Counted from the stretch's first letter, positions 1 to 9,480 are shown. The stretch is 64,000 bases of DNA from Ochrobactrum quorumnocens (GCF_002278035.1 NZ_CP022604.1:62001-126000); one strand, 5' to 3'. Translations and numbers: made by a program. The notes: generated by a model from the sequence alone, not told the origin.

Positions 1-219
1 TTAGACGATATTGATGTCGTAACCGACAGCAAGGGCGAAACCGCTGTACGCGCCGGTCGTTATATTCGCGATAATATCTATCTTGGCGTGGAAGCTGGTT
101 CCGGCGGTTCGACCAAGGGCACCGTCAATCTCGACATTTCCAGAAACCTCAAGGTCAAGGGTGCTTTGGGATCGGAAGGCGATTCCAGCGGCGGTATTTT
201 CTATGAAAAAGATTATTGA
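1..219 (+). CDS. tamB: TamB C-terminal fragment (translocation and assembly module)
   Basis: An open frame enters from the left edge and ends at a TGA, giving the last 72 residues of a longer protein. The alternating polar/hydrophobic beta pattern, with GRYIRDNIYLGVE near its start and a terminal GGIFYEKDY, is typical of the C-terminal domain of TamB (DUF490 family). TamB is an inner-membrane-anchored periplasmic protein that works with the outer-membrane protein TamA in envelope biogenesis and lipid transport. The start and most of the protein lie outside the window. A hairpin terminator follows 20 bp downstream, so this is the last gene of its transcript. Confidence 0.8.
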   Translation, partial: LDDIDVVTDSKGETAVRAGRYIRDNIYLGVEAGSGGSTKGTVNLDISRNLKVKGALGSEGDSSGGIFYEKDY

Positions 220-239
220 TTGATCGGCAGAATTTGATC

Positions 240-270
240 AAAAAGGCCGGGCTCATGCCCGGCCTTTTTT
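240..270 (+). terminator. Rho-independent terminator after tamB
   Basis: A GC-rich inverted repeat, GGCCGGGC / GCCCGGCC with a short loop, is followed by TTTTTT. It sits just after the tamB stop codon. The A-run on the other side would let it work in both directions, but only the plus strand has a gene ending here. Confidence 0.9.
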
Positions 271-405
271 ATTAATCAACAATTGGCGGCAACCATTTTT
301 CTTAACGTTTACGCGAGTGGATTAACGCTTCCTCAACCATAAGGACGCAAATTGTCGAAACGATAAGAAGGCATTTTGCCGATTGTTTCGAGTTGGGCGA
401 TTTGT

Positions 406-1131
406 ATGTCTAAGTTGAATGAGAAATTAAGCCGTCGTCATTTTCTGCTCGGTACGGGTGCTGTCTTGCTGGGTGGCGTTACGGGCTGTTCACAAACGAT
501 GGACATGTCTGCATTCCAGATGAACGTCGATCCGATGTCCACCGGCGGCATTACACCGATGCGTCCGCAAATTAGCGTGGACAAGGCGATCACTACGCCT
601 GACGTGATGTATGCGGCGGTGCAGGAAGGGCAATATGCGCTTCCAGCGATTCCTTATGCCAAAGTGCCGAAAGAATTCCGTCGCCAGATAGTGCCGGATC
701 CGACAGGCGAAGCGCCGGGAACGATTGTGGTCAGCACCAAGGACCACTTCCTATACTACGTGCTCCCTGGTGGTGAAGCGCTCCGTTATGGCGTTGGCAT
801 CGGTAAGGCGGGCTTTGAATGGCAGGGCCGCGCCAATGTTCAGTACAAGAAGCAATGGCCGCGCTGGACGCCTCCGCCGGAAATGATCCAGCGCAGGCCA
901 GACCTTGAAAAGTATCGCAACGGTCAGGAGCCGGGCCCGCAAAACCCGCTCGGCGCGCGTGCGCTTTATATCTTCCAGAATGGTCGCGACACGGGTTACC
1001 GCATCCACGGATCACCTGAATGGTGGTCGATTGGCCAGTCGATGTCGTCGGGCTGTATCCGCCTGATGAATCAGGACATCATTGATCTATATAATCGTGT
1101 TCAGGGAAAGGCACCGATCATCGTTGGATGA
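406..1131 (+). CDS. L,D-transpeptidase (YkuD domain), exported
   Basis: The 241-residue product carries a YkuD catalytic domain. The signature is visible as an HGSPEWW segment followed by SSGCIRL, which supplies the catalytic His and Cys. Such enzymes make 3-3 peptidoglycan crosslinks or attach outer-membrane proteins to peptidoglycan in the periplasm. The N-terminus has a twin-arginine-like RRHFLLG followed by a hydrophobic stretch and a lipobox-like GGVTGC, so it may be a lipoprotein or Tat substrate. I chose the ATG that places SRRHFLLG close to the N-terminus. A TTG ten codons upstream, with an AAGAAGG sequence before it, is an alternative start. It has its own transcript between the tamB terminator and an intergenic repeat. 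Confidence 0.85.
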   Translation: MSKLNEKLSRRHFLLGTGAVLLGGVTGCSQTMDMSAFQMNVDPMSTGGITPMRPQISVDKAITTPDVMYAAVQEGQYALPAIPYAKVPKEFRRQIVPDPTGEAPGTIVVSTKDHFLYYVLPGGEALRYGVGIGKAGFEWQGRANVQYKKQWPRWTPPPEMIQRRPDLEKYRNGQEPGPQNPLGARALYIFQNGRDTGYRIHGSPEWWSIGQSMSSGCIRLMNQDIIDLYNRVQGKAPIIVG

Positions 1132-1157
1132 TCGGTGTTTCATCTCGCAAAAGAATT

Positions 1158-1247
1158 AGAGCGCATCCGGAAAAATTTGAAGCGGTTTTCGGATAAGACG
1201 CGCAAAGAGAAAAGAGCGTGTGCATTCAGGAAATGCACACGCTCTAA
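1158..1247. repeat. Palindromic intergenic repeat, Bru-RS-like (type A)
   Basis: It contains the shared core, here GCGCATCCGGAAAAATTTG and GAAGCGGTTTTCGG, followed by AGAGCGTGTGCATT-caggA-AATGCACACGCTCT, a 14-bp inverted repeat. The same core recurs in many gaps of this window, for example at 2538-2638, 46396-46467 and 51403-51502. The small open frames that cross it are best explained by the repeat, not by genes. Confidence 0.75.
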
Positions 1248-1308
1248 AGTTTTCCGGGCTGACTGGAGGTCGTATTGCCCGGTTATTCGGATGCTTCGTT
1301 CGCGACGA

Positions 1309-1524
1309 TTATTCGTAACGACCTGTCTTGGCTGCTGTGTCGGCAAAAGCGACGAGGCGTGAAAGCTCAATCTTCATGCTATCCACTGAAGCGTGGAGTG
1401 TCTGTGATTTCGGGGCGGTCATATCTTGCGCCATCTGGGTGGATATTGCCGGCATGGCAAAGGATGCTGTCGTTAGAGCAATGGCTGCAACAAAGCCGAG
1501 GCGTCGTTCGGTTCTGGCTTGCAT
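1309..1524 (-). CDS. Small exported hypothetical protein
   Basis: A 71-residue product starting MQARTERR, then a hydrophobic segment (about residues 8-25) ending in an Ala-rich region that looks like a cleavable signal peptide. The mature part is short, polar and predicted helical, with a KIELSRLVAFADTAAKTGR tail. The start is supported by GAGGAG seven bases upstream. It lies 66 bp downstream of the Cys-rich gene on the same strand and is probably the last gene of that operon. I recognise no family. Secretion is inferred only from the N-terminus. Confidence 0.55.
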   Translation of the reverse strand: MQARTERRLGFVAAIALTTASFAMPAISTQMAQDMTAPKSQTLHASVDSMKIELSRLVAFADTAAKTGRYE

Positions 1525-1590
1525 TTTGTTCTCCTCGCGCCGCAATGAGCGGTCTCAATCAAAGTGGTTTCCTACGCAGCGTTCCTGAAA

Positions 1591-2100
1591 TTAGTGAAAG
1601 GTCGCGCGACGGGTAATGTTCAAAGCAATGTCGATGGCATGGATCGGTATTGGCAACAAAGTCTGTCCGAAATCGGCCAATGTGTCGGCAAAATTGCGGG
1701 CCGCATCTGCCACATCGTCGCAACGCCGTTTACAGGCGATTGCCTCAAGGCAGGTATCGAGCAGCAAGCCATCCTGATTTTGGATACCTGAAATCAGGCC
1801 CAGCGTCAGACATTCCTCTCGGCACACATGGTGCGAGTCGAATGGAAAAGCTCTCAACTGACAGCTTGCACAATGGCGCAGCACACGAATAAACTGGGAA
1901 AGCTCGGCGATTGCACGCTTTGCTTCAGAGGTCCCAAGCACTTCCGAATAGAGGCCCCAGGTCATTTCCCAGGGAATGATCGATCCGGTTTCAAAACCGG
2001 CAGTCCAGCGGCGATAGCCTTCAAGCACCAGCTTTTCCGGCAGGCGATCATAATAGCCCACGCTGTTGGTGCCGTTCAGCTCCGAGATACGCATATTCAT
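1591..2100 (-). CDS. Cys-rich conserved hypothetical protein
   Basis: The 169-residue product has no signal peptide and no membrane segment. The first half contains GYRRWTAGFETG and SIIPWEMTWGLYSEVLG. The second half is Cys-rich: CASC, then HHVCREEC, then three more Cys (DTC, IAC, RRC), seven in all and mostly within about 50 residues. This arrangement suggests metal binding or a disulfide-stabilised helical bundle, loosely like four-helix Cys-rich copper-storage proteins, but I cannot assign a family. GGAGG five bases before the ATG fixes the start. Its ATG overlaps the TGA of a 55-codon reading frame upstream (ATGA), and a small exported protein follows downstream. Copper-handling genes lie 600 bp away, on the same strand but upstream. 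Function is unknown. Confidence 0.7.
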   Translation of the reverse strand: MNMRISELNGTNSVGYYDRLPEKLVLEGYRRWTAGFETGSIIPWEMTWGLYSEVLGTSEAKRAIAELSQFIRVLRHCASCQLRAFPFDSHHVCREECLTLGLISGIQNQDGLLLDTCLEAIACKRRCDDVADAARNFADTLADFGQTLLPIPIHAIDIALNITRRATFH

Positions 2101-2264
2101 GTTCGCCTCCATTCAGAGGGCCGAACAAATGCGCAGCTTTGCTGCTTATGCTTCGCGAGGCGTTCTGTTTCCCCTCGCGCATTGCAATATCCGGTCGGCA
2201 AAAGATGAAGTTGCCATGGCAATCCATCCACATTTGCGGACCGGCATTCACTGAGACCGATCAT
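2097..2264 (-). CDS. Putative 55-residue Cys-containing small protein
   Basis: A short frame beginning MIGLSECRSANVDG and ending in RPSEWRRT has a good ribosome-binding site, GGAGG five bases before the ATG. Its TGA overlaps the ATG of the Cys-rich gene (ATGA), the usual signature of translational coupling. It contains three Cys, no signal peptide and no membrane segment. I recognise no family. Codon third positions are not strongly GC-biased, so it could instead be a leader peptide that couples translation into the next gene. A competing 67-codon frame over the same DNA lacks a ribosome-binding site. Confidence 0.45.
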   Translation of the reverse strand: MIGLSECRSANVDGLPWQLHLLPTGYCNARGETERLAKHKQQSCAFVRPSEWRRT

Positions 2265-2715
2265 CAGGTCCTCCAATCGAAAGGGTTCAAGGCCCAGACA
2301 TCAAAGGTTGCACAAAATAACTCACATGCATAAAAGCCGCATTTTGATCTGGAGTCAATTACTCAGCTTTTAAAAAGATGAATTATTTCAATAGTGTAGA
2401 ATTATTCTAGACTATTACATTCATGTTTATAGCAATAAACGAAGAACGCAACCGCTACAACGGGGTAGCGGTTGCGGCAAACGGGCGCATAAAGCACGGA
2501 GAGAAGCGCGTCATCGCCCTTTGCTCTCAATATTAAAGCGCATCCCGAAAAGTGTGAAACGGTTTTCGGACAAAGATGCGCGTTAAAACAGATAATTAGA
2601 GCGCCGATCTGATCCAATCAGATCGAAACGCGCTCTAAAGCGTGTCGCGCGTTAATCGTTTATCTTAACGCATTTCTTTATCCCAAAACCGGTTTCCACT
2701 TTTGGGAGACATGCT
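2265..2715. other. Intergenic region with two repeats and promoter space
   Basis: This gap has no convincing gene. The part next to the small Cys operon is AT-rich and presumably carries that operon's promoter. It then contains a full Bru-RS-like repeat and a second, shorter repeat with CCCAAAACCGGTTTCCACTT and TTTTGGGAGACATGCTTTAA, which also occurs near 11.32 kb. The second repeat abuts the end of the YcnI-PCuAC gene and may help terminate its transcript. Confidence 0.6.
2538..2638. repeat. Palindromic intergenic repeat, Bru-RS-like (type A, full length)
   Basis: About 101 bp. It runs from GCGCATCCCGAAAAGTGTG through ACGGTTTTCGGACAAAGATG and ends in an inverted repeat around CGATCTGATCCAATCAGATCG. 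The reverse complement of this element, differing by about one base, lies beside the second IS copy at 51403-51502, which identifies it as a dispersed repeat. Bru-RS1 and Bru-RS2 are palindromic elements described in Brucella; equating them is by resemblance only. Confidence 0.85.
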
Positions 2716-3729
2716 TTAATGATTTGAATGGTCGTCGGATTTACCGCTTTGCGGGGTCACTGGAAATTCGAGATCAATCTTGCCAGCCTTTTCGAATTCC
2801 AGTGTCGCGGAAACCTTATCACCTTCCTTGTAAGGCGTTTCCGGCTGGATGAACATCAGATGATATCCGCCCGATTTCAGCTCCACGGATTCTCCCGCTG
2901 GAATATCCAGCCCGCCGTCGAGCTTGCGCATCTTCATGACTTGATTTTCCATGCTCATTTCATGGATTTCAACGCGCTTGACGCCTGTGGTGCTGACGCT
3001 AACCAGCTTGTCCGCGACCTTGCCTTCATTTGCAACGGTCAGGAAACCGCCAGCGACTTTCGCACCTGGAACCATGGCGCGGATCGAAGGGGCGGTGATT
3101 GTTAGATCTCCGACCTTGATTGGGGCCATGGCGTGATCGCCATGATTTGCCTGGTCGTTATGCGAACCATGCCCACCGTGGCCGGCATGTTCATCGGAGT
3201 CGGTCGCTGCCAGCACTTGAAGCTGCGGAGCAGGATGCTCCAGATCGTGCGGGTTCTGACCTTCTTTGGCAATCTCGGTCCAGGCAACGGAATCATCGGT
3301 TCCGCAGAACTGCGTTACGGGGAAGGAGAGTGTTGTGTCCTTGTCGAATTTTGCAAGCTGACCAACCACGACGAACTCATCGTAAAAATCGCTTGGCAGA
3401 TCGCCTTCGCTCCATGTCACCTGCTTGACGCCGGAGGTCACATCCTTGCCGTGGACCTTATAGCTCTCAGCGTAATCGCCTTTGGCGGTTTCAACTTTCC
3501 AGCCCGCTTTTGGCTGCGGCTGTGCAGAGATAAAACCTTCTGGCAGCTCGACCTTTACCGCCGTTGTAGCCTTGCCCTCGCAACCATGTGGAATACGAAC
3601 GACCGCCTTATAGAAGCCACCTGCTTTAGCTTCGCTCTTTTCAAGCGATGAATGGGCAGTTGCTATCCCTGCGGAAGCAAAAAGAGCAATAATAGAAACG
3701 GCAGGTGCGAAAGAACGAAAATTTTTCAT
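2716..3729 (-). CDS. YcnI (DUF1775) - PCu(A)C copper-chaperone fusion, periplasmic
   Basis: The 337-residue product begins with a signal peptide ending ATAHSS. The exposed N-terminal His after cleavage is the expected copper ligand of YcnI domains. Residues about 25-175 form the DUF1775/YcnI domain. A His-rich linker (HAGHGGHGSHNDQANHGDH) follows. Residues about 205-325 are a PCu(A)C domain with the metal motif seen as HEMSMENQVMKM and GGYHLMFIQP. PCu(A)C proteins deliver Cu(I) to the CuA centre of cytochrome oxidase. The gene lies downstream of a DUF2946-like gene on the same strand, making a periplasmic copper-handling operon. A second His-rich tail (DDHSNH) closes the protein. The domain assignment is strong; the oxidase-assembly role is inferred from the family. 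Confidence 0.9.
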   Translation of the reverse strand: MKNFRSFAPAVSIIALFASAGIATAHSSLEKSEAKAGGFYKAVVRIPHGCEGKATTAVKVELPEGFISAQPQPKAGWKVETAKGDYAESYKVHGKDVTSGVKQVTWSEGDLPSDFYDEFVVVGQLAKFDKDTTLSFPVTQFCGTDDSVAWTEIAKEGQNPHDLEHPAPQLQVLAATDSDEHAGHGGHGSHNDQANHGDHAMAPIKVGDLTITAPSIRAMVPGAKVAGGFLTVANEGKVADKLVSVSTTGVKRVEIHEMSMENQVMKMRKLDGGLDIPAGESVELKSGGYHLMFIQPETPYKEGDKVSATLEFEKAGKIDLEFPVTPQSGKSDDHSNH

Positions 3730-3797
3730 TGTGATAAACCTGAATAGTCATGTGTTCGGGCGCAGCTTAGCTCTAAGCACGCGTTGAAAGACTGGTT

Positions 3798-4199
3798 TCA
3801 GGCGAAGGGGGGCGCTTGTGGCGGCGCCGATGGCGGATAGATGTCACGCCAGAGAACAGGCTGGGATGGCACAACTGTAAGCGCCAAAGCCATTTGCGGT
3901 GCTGCCCCTGTCGATGGAGCAGGTTGCGGGCACAGGTATGCAGATGAAATTCGGCAGGCTTCGCAGACATTGCTGTTGTGCAGATGCTGATCGTGGCCAT
4001 GGCCGCTTTTATCAACCGCATGATCAGTGATGCAGAGCACCGGATAAGTGCCATCGGGCAGAACATATTCTGCAAGCAGCAACTCTTCAGCAGATGCGAT
4101 ATTGATCGGCTTGTGTGCGAAAGCAACGAGCATCAGCGCCAGTACGCTTAGCAAACGTACTGCCAGCATCACCCGCAAATGTGTAGCACCGGCCTTCAA
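3798..4199 (-). CDS. DUF2946-like protein, copper-associated
   Basis: The 133-residue product has an N-terminal hydrophobic segment, a His-rich stretch (HGHDQHLHNSN), the motif CEACRISSAYLCPQP, and ends in a Pro/Ala-rich tail (PPSAPPQAPPFA). These are the features of the DUF2946 family, usually found next to copper-transport or PCu(A)C genes. The start is TTG with AGGAGAA about eight bases upstream. It lies 68 bp upstream of the YcnI-PCuAC gene and is likely co-transcribed with it. His clusters and paired Cys suggest metal binding at the membrane or in the periplasm. The exact function is not known. Confidence 0.8.
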   Translation of the reverse strand: MKAGATHLRVMLAVRLLSVLALMLVAFAHKPINIASAEELLLAEYVLPDGTYPVLCITDHAVDKSGHGHDQHLHNSNVCEACRISSAYLCPQPAPSTGAAPQMALALTVVPSQPVLWRDIYPPSAPPQAPPFA

Positions 4200-4341
4200 C
4201 TCTCAGCTTCTCCTTTGTGCAGAGCTTTAACTAATTCATCATGGCCGTCTTTGCCAAGCGTCAAATAGCAGCGCTTTAAGGGAATAGGGCAGCATGTTTG
4301 GTTGTGTAAGGTTCTAACGGCAATACTGCCTTACTGCCTAA

Positions 4342-4737
4342 TTACACATATCGCCCGCCGCGCTGAATGACCTCGATCTTGTAACCGTCCGGGTCTTCCA
4401 CGAAAAAGAAGCGCGCGACCTGCACATCACCATTCTTGAAGTCTACGAGCTTGCCGACTTTGAGCCCTAGCTCCATGAAGCGTGTGTATTCGGCATCAAG
4501 ATCATCGACGACAACGGCGAGATGTCCATAACCATCGCCAAGATTGTAAGGTTCAGTACGGCCGTTGTTGACGGTCAGCTCGACCTCAAAATCAGTTTCC
4601 TCATTGCGCAGATAGATCAGCGTGAAAGTTTCAAAATCGATACGCTCTGCGATCTTCAACCTGAAGGCCTGATCGTAGAAGGAAACGGATCTTTCCTCAT
4701 TGAGAACGCGTATCATTGAATGGACGGCTTTAGCCAT
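4342..4737 (-). CDS. gloA: Lactoylglutathione lyase (glyoxalase I), VOC family
   Basis: The 131-residue product matches the usual size of bacterial glyoxalase I. It has the two-repeat VOC fold: the first metal ligand His near residue 6 (AVHSMIRV), Glu in FEVELT, His in GYGHLAVVV and Glu in YKIEVIQ. These four correspond to the Ni/Zn ligands of GloA. It converts the methylglyoxal-glutathione hemithioacetal into S-lactoylglutathione in the cytosol. AGGTGAC lies a few bases before the ATG. It is transcribed divergently from mrp. Some VOC proteins of this size have other substrates, but the full ligand set favours GloA. Confidence 0.87.
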   Translation of the reverse strand: MAKAVHSMIRVLNEERSVSFYDQAFRLKIAERIDFETFTLIYLRNEETDFEVELTVNNGRTEPYNLGDGYGHLAVVVDDLDAEYTRFMELGLKVGKLVDFKNGDVQVARFFFVEDPDGYKIEVIQRGGRYV

Positions 4738-4875
4738 GATGTCACCTGCCTGCTGGAAACTCTTTTATCGGATCTATTGGCCTTTTGGCTAAAACTGGAT
4801 TATCTCAAGACATGCAAAGCGGGCAAGCTCAATGCGTGTTGCAGACGAGGACTTGCTGCAGACGAGGTTTGAATA

Positions 4876-6045
4876 ATGTCAGGCGTAACGCGTGAACAGG
4901 TTCTGGAACGGCTAAAGGCCGTGACAGGTCCAGATTTTGAAAGCGATGTCGTGTCGCTCGGTCTGGTGTCGGATATTTTTATTGCCGACGGCAAGGTCTT
5001 CTTTTCCATCACAGTCCCGGCGGATCGTGCGAATGCGCTTGAGCCGATGCGGCTTGCCGCTGAAAAAACAGTGAAGGAAATCCCGGGCGTGTCCGGTGCG
5101 CTGGTGACGCTGACTGCGGAAAAGAAAGGTGGTCGGACCAGCGATGATGCTCCACCACCACCGAAACCTCAACCACGACCGGCTCCAGCTCCTGCCGCCG
5201 CCCATAGTCATGCTTCCCCGCCACGTCCTGCTGGCAAGCCCGGCGTTCCCGGTGTTGGGGCGATCATCGCTGTTGCATCAGGCAAGGGCGGCGTTGGTAA
5301 ATCTACGACGGCGGTCAATCTCGCGCTCGGCATGTTGGCCAATGGGCTTAAGGTCGGCATTCTTGATGCAGATATTTACGGGCCCTCCATGCCGCGCCTG
5401 CTCGGTCTTTCGGGGCGACCCGAAACGATTGAAGGCCGTACGCTGAAGCCGATGGAAAATTATGGCCTTAAGGTCATGTCCATGGGCTTCATGGTGGAAG
5501 AAGACACGCCCATGATCTGGCGTGGGCCGATGGTCATTTCGGCGCTGACGCAGATGTTGCGTGAAGTGGCGTGGGGCGAACTGGATGTACTCGTCGTCGA
5601 TATGCCTCCCGGCACTGGCGACGCACAGCTCACCATGGCGCAGCAGGTTCCGCTCGCGGGCGCAGTCATCGTGTCTACGCCACAGGATCTGGCTTTGATC
5701 GATGCGCGCAAGGGCCTTAACATGTTCCGTAAGGTGGATGTACCGCTTTTGGGCATTGTGGAGAATATGAGCTATTTCATCGCGCCTGATACCGGCACGC
5801 GTTACGATATTTTCGGCCATGGTGGTGCACGCAAGGAAGCTGAACGGCTGAACGTGCCTTTTCTGGGGGAAGTGCCGCTTCACATGGATGTACGCGCCCA
5901 TTCCGATAATGGCACGCCAATTACAGTCGTGGAGCCGGAGAGCGAACATGCGGTGATCTATCGCGACATCGCTCGCAAAGTTTGGGAAAACATGAAGGCG
6001 GGCAAGGGAGCTGGAAAGCCCGCTCCGGCGATTGTTTTTGACTAA
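4876..6045 (+). CDS. apbC: Mrp/ApbC family Fe-S carrier ATPase
   Basis: The 389-residue product has an N-terminal MIP18/DUF59-type domain (about residues 5-80), a Pro/Ala-rich linker, and a ParA/MinD-type ATPase domain with the deviant Walker A motif SGKGGVGKST near residue 135. Family members bind and transfer Fe-S clusters in the cytosol. The segment after NMSYFI reads APDTGTRYDIF and lacks the CxxC that many Mrp proteins use as cluster ligands. The start is supported by GAGG eight bases upstream. It is followed by a strong terminator shared with the convergent pgm gene. The window contains several Fe-S client-type enzymes (AcnA, IlvD, RlmN). Confidence 0.9.
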   Translation: MSGVTREQVLERLKAVTGPDFESDVVSLGLVSDIFIADGKVFFSITVPADRANALEPMRLAAEKTVKEIPGVSGALVTLTAEKKGGRTSDDAPPPPKPQPRPAPAPAAAHSHASPPRPAGKPGVPGVGAIIAVASGKGGVGKSTTAVNLALGMLANGLKVGILDADIYGPSMPRLLGLSGRPETIEGRTLKPMENYGLKVMSMGFMVEEDTPMIWRGPMVISALTQMLREVAWGELDVLVVDMPPGTGDAQLTMAQQVPLAGAVIVSTPQDLALIDARKGLNMFRKVDVPLLGIVENMSYFIAPDTGTRYDIFGHGGARKEAERLNVPFLGEVPLHMDVRAHSDNGTPITVVEPESEHAVIYRDIARKVWENMKAGKGAGKPAPAIVFD

Positions 6046-6049
6046 ACTA

Positions 6050-6079
6050 GAAAAGGGCCCTTTCGGGCCCTTTTTATTA
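6050..6079. terminator. Bidirectional terminator between mrp and pgm
   Basis: AAAAGGGCCC-tttc-GGGCCCTTTTT forms a stable stem flanked by A and T runs, placed between two convergent genes, so it can end transcription from both sides. Confidence 0.9.
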
Positions 6080-6109
6080 TAGTTCGTCTCCCAAGAGTGG
6101 AAACAGGCT

Positions 6110-7867
<1,758 letters not shown>

Positions 7868-7893
7868 CTAATTTTCGATTGAGGCTCCATCCT

Positions 7894-8529
7894 ATGACAC
7901 GTTGTCCAGCTGAAAGTCTGCCTGCGGAAATTCTTGCACGGCTTTCAAACAAGCAAGATCGTCTGATTGTCGCGATCGCTGGACCTCCCGGCGCGGGCAA
8001 GTCAACCCTGTCGGATTTTCTGCGGGACGCGATCAATAAAGACGGTGTTGGACCTGCCGTGGTCGTGCCCATGGACGGGTTTCATCTCGATAATGCAATC
8101 CTAGATGAGCGTGGGTTGCGCAGCCGCAAAGGCTCGCCGCCGACCTTTGATTGCGCAGGCTTTGCAGTACTTCTGGAGCGCTTGAAAAAAGCCTCTGAAG
8201 ACATCGTCATTCCAGCTTTTGACCGCACGCTGGATCTGGCGCGTGCTGGCGCATCAATCGTTAGGGGCGAGCATCAGGTTCTGCTGGTTGAGGGTAATTA
8301 TCTGCTTCTAAACCAGGAGCCATGGACGCGCCTTGCGCCGTTTTTCGATATGACTATTTTTCTGGACGTGCCTTTTGCGGAACTGGAGCGTCGTCTTATC
8401 CAGCGGTGGCTCGATTACGGGCATACTGAAGGTGCAGCCCGGGAGCGGGCGCTTTCCAATGATATTCCAAATGCCGAACTCGTGGTTTCGACTTCACGCG
8501 ATGCGGAATACGTGGTCGCTTCGACATAA
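7894..8529 (+). CDS. P-loop kinase-like protein (uridine/pantothenate kinase fold)
   Basis: The 211-residue product has Walker A GPPGAGKST near residue 30, then VPMDGFHLDNAIL and RKGSPPTFD, which are typical of the phosphoribulokinase/uridine kinase/pantothenate kinase superfamily. A VEGNYLLL segment follows near residue 130. It probably phosphorylates a small sugar or nucleoside-like substrate in the cytosol. The family is often annotated only as a nucleoside/nucleotide kinase family protein, and the substrate cannot be told from sequence. The start with GAGG nine bases upstream excludes an upstream in-frame extension. It is transcribed divergently from pgm. Confidence 0.78.
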   Translation: MTRCPAESLPAEILARLSNKQDRLIVAIAGPPGAGKSTLSDFLRDAINKDGVGPAVVVPMDGFHLDNAILDERGLRSRKGSPPTFDCAGFAVLLERLKKASEDIVIPAFDRTLDLARAGASIVRGEHQVLLVEGNYLLLNQEPWTRLAPFFDMTIFLDVPFAELERRLIQRWLDYGHTEGAARERALSNDIPNAELVVSTSRDAEYVVAST

Positions 8530-8565
8530 GACGTGACGGAAATTTGTATTATCGAGACTTGCAGC

Positions 8566-8601
8566 AGCCGATTCCTGCCTGCATGATGCAGGCAGGCGGC
8601 T
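8566..8601 (+). terminator. Hairpin after the kinase-like gene, possible terminator
   Basis: A long stem, AGCCG-att-CCTGCCTGCAT / ATGCAGGCAGG-CGGCT, lies about 40 bp after the stop codon. There is no T-run, so factor-independent termination is uncertain; it may only protect or mark the 3' end. Confidence 0.45.
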
Positions 8602-8690
8602 CCAGTTAAGATAGAATCTTTGGAACTGCACTAACTCTTTTACGCATTATCCCACGCAAATAAGCTCAGGCACTTGTGCTGGAAATGCAT
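8602..8690. repeat. Degenerate copy of the type B intergenic repeat
   Basis: CCAGTTAAGATAGAATCTTTGG, an AACTCTTTTACGCATT core and TGCTGGAAATGCAT line up with the fuller copy at 11201-11303 (CCAGTTAATATTGAATCG, TTTTTACGCATT, TGCTGGAAATGC). It has drifted and lost part of the second palindrome. Confidence 0.5.
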
Positions 8691-8716
8691 CAGAATTCTC
8701 ACGGGATCAGCCATTC

Positions 8717-9406
8717 ATGACCAATTATGTTTTCGCGCCCTCACCGCAGACTTTTGTGCCTGTGAAGGGCACTGAAGAACGTTTTCCCGTGCATCGCATA
8801 TATTGCGTGGGCCAGAATTATGCCGATCACGCCATCGAAATGGGCGGCGATCCAACCCGTAATCCGCCTTTTTTCTTCCAGAAAAACCCAGATAACCTTG
8901 TGATTGATGGTGGCGATTTCCCCTATCCGCCAAAGACCGAAGACGTGCATCACGAGATCGAGCTGGTTGTGGCGCTCAAGAAAGGCGGCAGCGATATCTT
9001 GGTCGAGACGGCACTTGATCATGTCTATGGCTATGCGGTCGGTATTGATATGACGCGGCGCGATTTGCAAGCTGTAGCTAAAAAGGCCGGTCGCCCGTGG
9101 GAAGTGGCGAAAGCCTTCGAACATTCAGCACCTTGCTCGGCCATCGTGCCGGTGTCTGAAGTCGGTCATCCGCAATCAGCCGCAATTACGCTGAAAATCA
9201 ATGGCGAGCAGCGTCAGGCAGGTGATCTCAACCAGATGATCTGGAAAGTGCCCGAAACCATCGCGTATCTTTCGTCTCTCTTTGTCTTGCAACCGGGTGA
9301 TCTGATATATACCGGCACACCGGCCGGTGTGGGTGCCGTGAAGCGGGGAGACATTCTGCAGGGAAATGTGGATGGTGTCGGCACGATTTCGGTGAAAGTT
9401 GTTTGA
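8717..9406 (+). CDS. Fumarylacetoacetate hydrolase (FAH) family protein
   Basis: The 229-residue product carries the FAH fold: [13 protein letters not shown] near residue 27, [11 protein letters not shown], the metal-binding [10 protein letters not shown] near residue 75, and [14 protein letters not shown] near residue 110. The last motif plus [15 protein letters not shown] is typical of fumarylpyruvate hydrolases and related acylpyruvases. It would hydrolyse a C-C bond in a beta-diketo acid. The substrate is inferred from family resemblance only and no gentisate genes lie nearby. It is the first gene of a run of co-directional genes extending to the lytic transglycosylase. Confidence 0.82.
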   Translation: MTNYVFAPSPQTFVPVKGTEERFPVHRIYCVGQNYADHAIEMGGDPTRNPPFFFQKNPDNLVIDGGDFPYPPKTEDVHHEIELVVALKKGGSDILVETALDHVYGYAVGIDMTRRDLQAVAKKAGRPWEVAKAFEHSAPCSAIVPVSEVGHPQSAAITLKINGEQRQAGDLNQMIWKVPETIAYLSSLFVLQPGDLIYTGTPAGVGAVKRGDILQGNVDGVGTISVKVV

Positions 9407-9480
9407 CGAAATCCTGTCCTGAAACGGCCAGAAACAGCCAGAAATGATTGGCGTATCGAGAACCTTTCGAAGGAGGAATG

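Noticed and set aside
1135..1362. 75-codon plus-strand frame after the L,D-transpeptidase gene
   Set aside because: It crosses the palindromic repeat and runs antisense to a small exported gene with a much better ribosome-binding site.
2048..2251. 67-codon minus-strand frame over the small Cys gene
   Set aside because: No ribosome-binding site and deep overlap with the start of the 169-residue gene; the 55-codon frame with GGAGG and the ATGA junction is preferred.
2402..2617. 71-codon minus-strand frame upstream of the YcnI-PCuAC gene's end
   Set aside because: Half of it is repeat DNA and the product shows no protein-like features.
3773..4126. 117-codon frame overlapping the DUF2946-like gene
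   Set aside because: Shadow frame; the other frame has the CEAC...LCP motif, His cluster and signal anchor.
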